Assembly: GCA_003971905.1 (NCBI GenBank)
Contig: RSEE01000016.1
Coordinates: 62,001 to 126,000 of the forward strand
Direction of reading: 5' to 3'
Origin: Moniliella sp. 'wahieum'
Taxonomy: Eukaryota > Basidiomycota > Moniliellomycetes > Moniliellales > Moniliellaceae
Length of the DNA stretch: 64,000 nucleotides
Both the position numbers and the translations under genes were made by a program. Shown piece after piece: positions 55,120 to 64,000 of the stretch. Positions within the stretch are counted from its first letter, which is position 1; each line of letters begins with the position of its first letter. The notes beneath the pieces are model-generated. The model did no database searches. It saw only the letters and a list, made by a program, of their open reading frames with translations, and was not told where the DNA came from.

Positions 55120-57995
55120 ATGCATCCGTCCGGCATGTTTGATGCCCAACAGCGGAGTAAGGACCTGGCCTCGCCAATCCCCGTCAGCATCGCCTCCTGG
55201 CCCTCCGCCACCGGCTCGCCACAAATCCACGTACTATCCAGCGACGAAGAGTCCGCCGCGGAGGATGGTCCCGATTCCTATGATTCTGATGGCAGCGGTA
55301 ACCGCAGTGGCTGTGCCGCCAGTCCCAACGCCTGCAGCCCCGTTCGTCCCGTGTCCTCCTTTCTTCAGGAGTACCCCAAGACTCTTTGGTTGCCAGCAAC
55401 AGCATGGCCCCACAATCAGCGAAGCTGATATGACACGTGCCAGTCTTCGGCCTGTTCTCCCGGGAGTCAGCCAGGAGCCTGTTCCCCACATCCAGCTCGA
55501 GGCATCCGAGGCCTTTCCTATCCCCGTTCGTCGTCACCTTCCTCGGAAAGTTCGGACGTTTTGGACATGAACACAAGCTTAGTGAACATATTGATGAGGT
55601 GCAACCAGAGGAGGTCGAATTTCGAGTAAACTGCAACTGGAACGGGGATGCCTATGATCGTCATTCTTCCGAAGAATCCTCCCATCAACCGGGGGTAGTG
55701 GGAGACACATGTTTGCTGCACGATACGCCCTCGTCGGAATTGCCCGAAGAACGCCCCGTGCCAGTTAGATCTCAATCACCCGTCCCAGTTTTACATGCAG
55801 AAGACGAGATGGACAAGACGCTCTTATCCGATGCATGAAACTTACTTTAATAGAGGTGCAACGATTCCAGACCGTGGCCCTGCCCACAACGACCGCACCT
55901 ATTATCCCGCTCTCGATGTGTTCGGTGAGGGCGACCGCATTGACGATACGACTAAATACGAATTGGAGCAGCTCGGACCCGTGTCTGATGAAGAATTGGC
56001 ACACGATGTATCGTCCCCTTTGCCCGAACTGTCGGGCGAATCGGCGACACAGTCCAAACGAGTCGGAGGGGGATGACGAGTTGGTTGATGAAGACAGTCC
56101 GCACCCAGAGTCAACTATGTCCCCAACCCGGTTGAAAACACTCTCCAGACCTCCCCCAATCTTTTAGATTTGTGGAACACTAAGCTTCAAGCCCCCTTTG
56201 AAGCCCCTTCCCTGCTTCCAAAGGGTGCAGCCGAGGCCACGAGCGCTGCATCTGGGGTCGTGTCCGCTGCAGGTGAGACTTTGGGGTCAAACTGCAAATC
56301 TCAGTCCCATGCAACTGTCCTTTCGGGGACAAAGGGCACGGTGGATGGCATGGATACCAGGGTGGAAGAGACAAACAAGTCTTGTCTGGTACTTTGCTTC
56401 CGTGATGGTGGTCTTAGCCTTTTGCGCGAGGACGATTCGACCATTGAGCCCGCGTTGGCCGCAACTCTTGCGGCACCTGAGATGACATTGAGCTGGCCGG
56501 GCCCCCTGTGGGATAAAGGAACGCAATTGCCTCCGCCCTCGCGTTGTATCAAGAAGGACCCGGACGGTGACGGATGGATGGAAGAGATGCGGTTTCCCCC
56601 CCCCGAATCGCTACCATCACTGCTAGTGAAGTTGCAACGCCCTTGGCCCAAATTATCCTCGGCCGCAACAGAATCGAGGTTCAAGTCGCAATCATGGCGC
56701 GTTGGAAGGGTGTGCTTGAAGACTCTCCGGAAGTTCTTCCATCTTCAGTCGTGTGGCAGCCGGACACCTTTGGCGAAAAAAAGTGGGAGCCTGGGCAGCC
56801 CATGATGGATAACACACTCCATGCATGGCGGATGTTGGCGCTGTACAACTTCAATGGCTCTTCGACTGCAACAAATCGAGGGTAGTGTCAGGCCAACACG
56901 TGCGCTTGGACGTGACACCAGCGGCGGTGAAGGCAACCGACCTAGGTTCAACTCATGGGACACACCTCGTCCATGGATACGATAGTACGACGCTCAATCC
57001 CAAGGATTCATCGGACTGGGAAACGATAAAGTCGGCGCGGATCGTGCTCGGACGCCATCGCAAGTCGCGTGAGGCGGAAACAGTACACCGCCGGGTGGAA
57101 GCTTCTGTATGTCTCCTCTTGGTCATTGAGTATGGCATATTGACTTGCTCTCCCACTATCATTTTTTATCACAGATTACATTTGATATGGAACCCGCTAA
57201 GGTGTTGCTCAATCTGCCCGCGAGCGGAAGTAGCATTGCCAATACAAATGTCCGTCCGCACTTGCCCGACCGTCGTCGACGGATGCTTTGGCGTGACTGG
57301 GGCCGATCACGGCCGACGACTGCAGGTACTGGACGGTCCGTATGGGGCCGGGTGCCGCCTCCGCCGTTGTCCAACCGGGTGCACATTGCTCAACCTACGG
57401 CTTCTAGGCCCCTTAGTTTTCAGCACTCGCCGCTGCGACCCTCAGTGTGGATGCCGTCCCGTGACGATAAGCGCATGAACCAGCGGCAAAGGATTCTGCC
57501 GCTCATTACACGCCGCGACGATTCCGTGGCGAATATCATGGACCAGCAAACGGCCAACGCTGCGTCACCCATTCCAGGCCCAGCGCATTTGGATGAGATC
57601 AACTGTCTCTCACCTGATGAGGAGCTCCCGCCGATCGACCCTTCATCTGAACGGGAAACCACGGTCCAGATTGCACCGCCCGAGGAACCTGTTGAAGAAG
57701 CACCTGTGCCGGATGAGCAAGAGAATTTCTCTTTCGATCATCCTGAACAGCATGTGGACCAAGAGGCGGATGTGACACTTGTTGCTATTTCTACATCGCC
57801 GATGGCTAAAGAGGCTGGACCAAGCCTGAAGCGCAAGCGGGCATCCGAGCCTGAAGACATACAAGACCAGCAGCAGCAGCGCCGCCTACAAAGCGCGTGA
57901 TGCGGGAACGCGTACGCGACTTGTTGTTGGGCGGAATAGTGGGTGCTGTCGCCACTTTCACTTCGCTTGCAGCTTTGGGAGCTAGCTTGGAGTAA
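55120..57995 (+). CDS. FHA-domain protein with C-terminal tail anchor
   Basis: The ATG at 55120 (MHPSGMFDAQQRSKD) opens a long acidic, Ser/Pro-rich region. The FHA domain spans about 56640-57110: QIILGRN at its start, SGQHVRL (the conserved Ser and His) and DLGSTHGTHL (the conserved STHGT loop), so phosphothreonine binding is expected. An intron near 57107-57174 (ending ATCACAG) joins the domain to ITFDMEPAKVLLNLPAS. A second acidic region and basic LKRKRA follow. In a new frame the gene ends MRERVRDLLLGGIVGAVATF, then TSLAALGASLE, a single C-terminal hydrophobic segment, stop TAA 57993-57995. FHA plus tail anchor recalls Far9/Far10/SLMAP of STRIPAK complexes, though there the FHA is nearer the N-terminus; role inferred. 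Several frame changes throughout. Confidence 0.7.
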
Positions 57996-58857
57996 ATTGC
58001 CCAACTAGACTGCCTTACCTGGATTCATGTTCATACGTGTTTTGCGTTTTGATACTTTTGGTACTTCTATACTACCTCTCGCTTCGACTTCTCGCCCATC
58101 TAACTACTTTTTCATGCCTCTTCTCCCTTCTTCCCTTTACCGGTTCTCATTTCTCTCTCCCCCTCCCTGCTCTACCCCTGCGCATCAGATTAGCTACTGT
58201 TGATTTTCCTATGATCTCTCGCCGCCATATATTGCCGCCAAGGGTCAAGTTGAAGTACCCCTCCTCTGCAAGAAGACGAAAAGGGGAGAGCGGTTGTTGG
58301 CCCGGAAATGTATGATTTTGACTTCCTCTAAACATCATGCTGCTTTCAATCGGCATATAATAGTGGAAACGAATGTACCCTCTATAAAAGTTCAGGTGGC
58401 AGGACGTTCGTGAAGTTAAAGTCACTTGCAATGTGCTGAAAAAGTCTGTGAGTCTCTCACCACTGTTTTCATAACGAGGTTCAAGCATCCACGACCGTAG
58501 ATCGTTGCTTGCTTCTTCGGTTGGTGTGATCTCCTGTGCTAGCTTTCCGGCCCCTCTAACATGGAACGGTTGCCGCTACGCGCCACGGGCTACGGAAGCC
58601 CTTAAAGCTTGATGCTTGAGGCAAGCCCCCCGAGGTCTGAGGCTCAGGCCTGAAGAACGCGTAGCGCGTAGCGCTTCCTTGCTCTACCGCGCGCATGCGC
58701 ATTCGTATATTCTCACTGCGTACGCGTGAACGCGTGAACGCGCTCTCAGATGTCAGATGTCAGATCTGATCGATGATCGATGATCTTAGATCTCACGTGC
58801 TCAGGCGTCCCAGCCATGCGGTGCGAGAGGGCCAGCATCATGTATCACTAGAAGACC

Positions 58858-58898
58858 ACCGGGCCTACGGCCCGGTCAGCTGGGGCTTCGCCCCAGCT
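58858..58898. repeat. Two adjacent perfect hairpins
   Basis: Hairpin 1 (58858-58876): ACCGGGCC, loop TAC, GGCCCGGT. Hairpin 2 (58878-58898): AGCTGGGGC, loop TTC, GCCCCAGCT. They are separated by one base. Perfect 8- and 9-bp stems with three-base loops so close together are unlikely by chance and resemble the double-hairpin elements of fungal mitochondrial DNA. Confidence 0.9.
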
Positions 58899-59300
58899 TG
58901 GTGTGCTTGGTGTCCCAGCCTTAAGCTCTGTCAATGGAATGCACACAACAAGAAGGGAGATGCATCATCTTTTAGTTCCATACGCGAGGGTCCATCAAAA
59001 AGTGTGCAACCCTACTGCTCCCCGACCTGCCATGACGGGGGGGGCTGCGCCAACTATCGGGCATATGACAGAGTCGCGTCGACGCGTCCCTCTCCACCCA
59101 CTTAAAATGCCCCCTACCCGTACTCACCGCCAGTGCCCCCATTGCGGCACCAACGACTACACTGGCACACGGTGCCCCTTCAATCCACTCCCACGTTTGT
59201 GCCCCCACGGCCGTCGACCTGGCTACAAGGCTGCCGCGGAGCGGTGGAGCAAGGAGGAGATGTGGAAAGCAATTGGGGTCTTTGCGACAAAAATAAGGTG

Positions 59301-59410
59301 GGGGAAGGACAAGAAGAGGGGGGGGAGGACAAGAATAGGGGGGGGAGGACAAGAAGAGGGGGGGGAGGACAAGAAGAGGGGGGGGAGGACAAGAAGAGGG
59401 GGGGGGGACA
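59301..59410 (+). repeat. 20-bp GA-rich minisatellite
   Basis: About five tandem copies of AAGAAGAGGGGGGGGAGGAC (units beginning 59311, 59331, 59351, 59371, 59391), with one A-to-T variant in unit 2 and decayed edges. The period is not a multiple of three, so an open frame across it cycles through all frames and makes a 20-residue super-repeat (KKRGGRTRRGGGGQEEGGED). Confidence 0.92.
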
Positions 59411-62400
59411 AGAAGAAGGGGGGACAAAGGGGATTGGTGGAAGGATGGAGTAAGGATGATCGATGGTCCAGAGGTGGCGGGCTCGATCCATGTAACGTGA
59501 ATTACGACGACCCTGTCGCAGGCGGGCCCTGCCAGGGGGCTCACTCAGGTTGGTGGGGTACAGTCCCTTACGTGAAAGACGGCTCACGGTAGTTTCGAGC
59601 TTGGGCTATCCGAGCGAGGAGGAGAAGCCTTTGGGCGTGAAGCCGAGGCGGCTGCACGCGTGGCAAAAGGCTGCGTATACGCCGGCTGGAGGGTAGTAAC
59701 GTGTCTGAAGCCTCCGGGGCTGAGAGACGGGTAGATGCAGTGGAGCGGACAGACACTGCCAGGGCTGAGAGGCATGATGGCAGTGGTTGTCAAAGGAACC
59801 CACGCGACATGTTGTGGTATGGAGAACCGACGCGGCTGATGGACGGCTCGCGCGACTGGGCAGATGGAAAGCTGGAGGACGAGGTTGGATGATGAAGATG
59901 ATGCAGCTAAGTGGAGACGAGAGGTTGCCTGTATTACTGAATCAATTGGCTGGAAACGTTCAGGAGTTGGACAGGAAAGGCGGGAAGGGACGAGAACGGA
60001 AGGTGGGAAAGGATCCCCACCAATCGAGGATGCTGACTGTTGGTTGGCCCCTTTTGGTAACCCCTTCTGTCTAAGCCCCGCACTGGGATAGATGTTGACA
60101 GAGCGAAGCAGACGAAGCTGCTACAGAGTGCGACTTGGGAGCATTCGCGATCCTATGGATGAGCTGCAAAGCAGCCTTCAGACAGGCGTGAAGGCAAAGG
60201 GGTGACCACAAGTCTACAAGCATCTGAAGGAAAGAAGGCAGGAGAGAGAGAAGGGAGATGGAGCGAGCAGGGCGTGCGCGGCCTGCGAGCGGAACTCTTT
60301 CGACCGGCTAAGCGAGAGCGTCACCGATTCACTGAGGGGTGCAGGGGAGGCCTAGCACTACCACCCCAATAGAAGCAAGCGGAGGCTGCGAAGGGGCTAA
60401 GAATATCATCCGATAGCACTTCCTCGTGTGACATGGCGCGTCAGCACTCAGCGCGGCCGTCGTTTACCTCCTGGTACATATTCATACCTCTCAGAGATCG
60501 CATCAATCTCAGATCTCGAAGGTTCAGTGCTTTGAGTACCAAACGTACCAACGCCGAGTATAGTACTGAGTTGCTCAGGACGGAGTTATACTGAGTCTTC
60601 TCACATCTGAGAACTACTCTCAGTGTACAGAGTACTGTGAGTACTGAGAGTACTGGATTCTGGCACTGCATCCCGCCGGGAAGCAATGATGGGATATGGC
60701 CACAGCGTTCGATATTCGTATCCTCTTTCAATATTCCATGTCAAGTCTTCAAAACAGCTTCACATCCTTGAAACCCTTCATATGCTCTCAAGTTCAGCCT
60801 GGCCAATTCCAGGTATAGCGCTGATCGATGATCGATAGTCGAGAGTATCGATCGATTATCAAAAGCGAGATCCAAATTCCAATGAAGGAACGCTACCAGC
60901 GTGAGTTTAAATGACCGCAAAACGTTTTAAGCTGTTACATGTTACGTGTTTTATATTGTCCAACGTCCAATCCCCTGTAACTAGGTTGCTAGTTACTAGT
61001 TACTTAGTTTATACGTATAGGCCGCGAGTTGCTCATTGTGTATGTGCCCCCCTTCCCCCCCACCATGGGGAGTCTACTCTGCGATATATCGATTATCGCA
61101 CTCACTGATCCGGAGGACGGGATTCAATTTATCAATGCGGCACCCGCACCCACACACTTAAGAGTGCCCTCTTTGTGTTTTCGACGTCCACGATGCATGA
61201 GGCGGCGAGTGAGTATGCAAGAGTGTCTGTGAGCATGTGTATGGTGTACGAGAAGGGCCTGGGAGTTTGGACGTTTGCCGATGCTCGCATGTTGCCCCTC
61301 CCGCCTGGGTATGCTCGCTCTACGTCTCTCTGCAATGCATATATGGTTCCCGCTTATCGAGTTAATGATCATCCTCTTGAAACGCCGAGCTTCAGCAGCC
61401 TGATGCTTTTTGATGGGGCAATGCACGATACCTGTCTAACCTCTCCATGAGCCATGAGCGTATGAGCTCCATAGCTTGCTGAGGGAGGAGAATGGAGGAT
61501 GTGTGTGACGCCTAGTGGTGCAGCTGGCCCAAGTCCGGAACCTTCTGGTTCGTTCCGTGTAATATCCAGGAAAGTATTCTCTAGCCTCCGTAGCTCATGT
61601 GCAATGCAATACACTACCAACTGCCTGCTCTCTGGTCTGTAACAATGTGGTTCTGAGGAGAGGTACGGGAGCTTTAAGAAGGGTAGGGCCTTATACAGCC
61701 GAGGGAACCGCGGAGCAGAGGGAGCATCCCAGCGGATAAGAGGGGTGATGCCTATCACACGCAGGAGAGGGCGTGATTGGGGCATTGCCCAACATATGGC
61801 TTTTCATTTTGCATTCTCGCTGTTTCCTTCCGACAGAGGATCCAATGGAGCAGAACCTGCCTGTGCTACGCGTTAAGCCATAACGCGTAACGTTTAATGT
61901 CAACATGTAACAGACATCCGGTGATCGGATCCGCTTTCCCTAGTAACTAGTAACTAATAACAGGTGACCGGTGACTGGTGACGCGGTGACGCTTGAAGCT
62001 TGAAGCTTGATGCATGATGCATGATGCAGACGCGGGACTAGTGACCAGTGAGTGACTTGCGATGTGTGGCCCCACGTGGTCGGGACCGCGGGACCGGCGA
62101 TAAATTCACGATTTGATGGACGAGAATCTGAGGCGCTGAGGCTGCTGGGCAAGGCCAACCCTTCATGGCGTGGGGCCAGACATTTGATTGGTCCGAATTG
62201 TGGTCCGGACATTTGAGATGTTGTGGCTTGACGTAGTGGGCCAGAGTGAACCAGGTGAGGGCGTTGCGGAGTTTGCCTCCTCTGGCAAGTACCAAGTTAG
62301 CGGGTAGCATCAATGTTAAAGAGCGTTGGCCCAGTGCGCTACCGATGTTTGGCGCCTATGTATGGGCCAGAGCCCCCACCGGTGATGCGTGCGAGCTCTG

Positions 62401-63124
62401 TCTGTCATCGGTGTCACCGTGTCACCAGGCACCGGTCACCTGTCACCAAGTACACAGACCGGAGACAGCGCCCAGAACATTGATCATCGACCAAACCACG
62501 TGGTACAATATAACCCAAAGTAACCGGTGACTACTGAGTACTGAGTACTGATTAAATTACTGATTAATGATTAAGTCGATTAAGCTTAAGCTTTAAGGAT
62601 TAACGATTCGTGACGCGTGACCCATGTTTCGGGACAAGCAGGGTGCGTCAGGCGTCACTCGTCACGCATGTATGGTCTCAGATGTGGTTCACCCGGTGAG
62701 CGCTCAGTGAGCTCAGCGCTCAGCCGGAAACGGTTACATGCAAGTCATGCACTGCTGCAGATGCATCATGCATCACCTGCATCAACATCATACGCTCCAT
62801 GCATTCTCCACACCATACCCATACATCACATGCATCACACATCAGCCACCCCAACCTATCTGACCGCAACGCTGGTCCCCATCGCCACGGATGGAGCTGA
62901 GGAAGGGAGCAGATGGTAGGGCCAGCCATCAGGCCTGAGTCAGGCCTCAGGCCCAGGCCTCAGGAGTGCCGCGGCTGAGCCCCTCATCGCTTCTGTGGGC
63001 AACTCGAAGCGATCGATGGGCATGGTTGTCTGGTTATTATAACCCGGCCATTCTGCTTCCAGCAGCGTTCGCGCCCAACTTTGGCCCTTCACCATCTTTG
63101 CCCCTTCTGTCAGCTGCGGCCAGC

Positions 63125-64000
63125 ATGCAAGCCCAGGCCTACCCGGCGCCCTGCGCGCCGCGCAAACTTCCGCTCCCCAGCGACAGCGATCCAAGCGGCC
63201 CTCCTACTCCCTCCGACCACACCACGCCCTTCTACCTGCAGCGCAAGCCCCTCGTCCAGTCCAGCGATGCCCAGCCCTGGTCGCGTTCTTATGCCCCAGA
63301 CGCTATTGCGTTTCGCGGAAAGAGCCCTGACGAGCAGCAAATTGAACACCTGCGCACTATGCTCGCCCACATTGCTCCTGACGGTACGTGTCCCTATGAC
63401 CCTTACCCGGTCACGCCTTTACAAAATTCTGACAACGTCCGCTTTCTGCCCATAGGCCACCAAGCGACGTCATACAATTATTACCAAACGACCCCACGGA
63501 CATAACCGTGCCGGGTACGAACGCCGCGAGTGGAAGTTAGCCAGCCGCAACGCGTCTACGCCCTCGGTCGAGGCGTGCAACGCTGATGTCGAGGTGATCG
63601 AGACACTAGACGAGGGGTGGCGGGCAAACCTCTGGTGCAGACTCCCATCAGCTCGTCCATCATGGCGACGGAAGCGATGCCAAAGTTGTTTCCAACCTTT
63701 CTGCCGTCGACGTACAGTTCCTCGTGTCCAACCAAGAGCCCATCCCGCCCTCGTCGGAGGAGTTACGTGACCGGATTGTTAAGCAGCATCGGTTCCTCAG
63801 TCAGCGCATCGAGCCTGGTGCCAAGCCACGCAAGCGCACGAGAACCCACCTGCCGTTGACAAAGCCATCCGGGCTCGATTCAAACCTATTGGCCCGAAGA
63901 GGAGCAAGCCCGCCTCGCTGCCCTCCAGGTGCAAGTCGACAGCGTGATGGAGCAGAGCGTTGTGCGTGGCGTCGTTGTCCTCGAGAAGAGAGGCTTTGTG
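63125..64000 (+). CDS. Hypothetical protein, partial at right edge
   Basis: I do not recognise it. The ATG at 63125 gives MQAQAYPAPCAPRKLPLPSD, a Pro/Ser-rich start, then FYLQRKPLVQSSDAQPWSRS and DEQQIEHLRTMLAHIAPD. A 72-nt intron (63384-63455; GTACGT donor, CCCATAG acceptor) follows. Downstream, clearly protein-like sequence continues in changing frames: KRRHTIITKRPHGHNRAGYE with RREWKLASRNAST, then AKVVSNLSAVDVQFLVSNQE with PIPPSSEELRDRIVKQHRFL and RIEPGAKPRKRTRTH. The gene runs off the window. The basic, polar composition suggests a nuclear protein; function unknown. Confidence 0.6.

Larger units (their letters stand above)
57996..63124. other. Large gene-poor, repeat-rich region
   Basis: About 5.1 kb with no supported host gene. 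It holds the FHA 3' flank (to about 58560), palindrome-rich DNA, two adjacent perfect hairpins (58858-58898), an open frame with a Cys-rich motif (about 59110-59260), a 20-bp minisatellite (59301-59410), GA-rich DNA to about 60420, and AT-richer palindromic DNA with CTAGTnAC, AGTACTGAGTACTGA, ATCGAT, ACGCGT and ATGCATCATGCA motifs to 62830. Its last 150 bases are the likely promoter of the gene at 63125. Confidence 0.6.

Overview
This is nuclear DNA of a fungus, most likely a basidiomycete. The genes have few, short introns (about 50-95 bases, often with a GTACGT donor), and coding DNA is GC-rich with many Pro/Ala/Ser tracts. The bHLH factor, the PSY-rich single-pass glycoprotein and the GH16/GH20 secreted enzymes all look basidiomycete. 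Low intron density and intergenic DNA built from short palindromes (ACGCGT, AAGCTT, ATCGAT, CTAGTnAC) would suit Ustilaginomycotina or a similar yeast-like lineage, but I cannot fix the genus.

Layout. 0-3 kb: a secreted GH16 glucanase and an intron-bearing tRNA-Leu(AAG). 3-12 kb: four minus-strand genes (a low-complexity protein, argininosuccinate lyase, an Irc3-like mitochondrial helicase, ribosome factor RPF2). 12-20 kb: a mitochondrial RRM protein, a bHLH factor, a mitochondrial coiled-coil membrane protein, the PGP phosphatase GEP4, and splicing factor SF3b4. 20-31 kb: a LisH-CTLH-CRA protein, CDC42, TRAPPC11, a Sel1-repeat protein and the AP-2 sigma subunit. 32-39 kb: BDP1 (TFIIIB), beta-hexosaminidase and a nuclear-looking hypothetical. 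39-41 kb: a gene-poor palindromic island. 41-58 kb: a membrane glycoprotein, the very large DOP1, HIS1, a site-2 protease and a tail-anchored FHA protein. 58-63 kb: a second gene-poor island with tandem hairpins and a minisatellite. The right end holds the start of one more gene.

The genes are mostly housekeeping and do not form one pathway or a biosynthetic cluster. Several act in membrane traffic (CDC42, TRAPPC11, AP-2 sigma, DOP1, site-2 protease) and several in mitochondria (helicase, RRM protein, GEP4, coiled-coil protein).

A major caveat: nearly every long conserved gene has its reading frame broken one or more times, often next to a homopolymer, although the flanking coding sequence is well conserved. 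Even CDC42 and AP-2 sigma are affected; only argininosuccinate lyase reads through cleanly. I take this as residual long-read indel error rather than mass gene decay. Gene spans below therefore cover the whole locus across such breaks. I found no convincing new defence, mobile or secondary-metabolite system.
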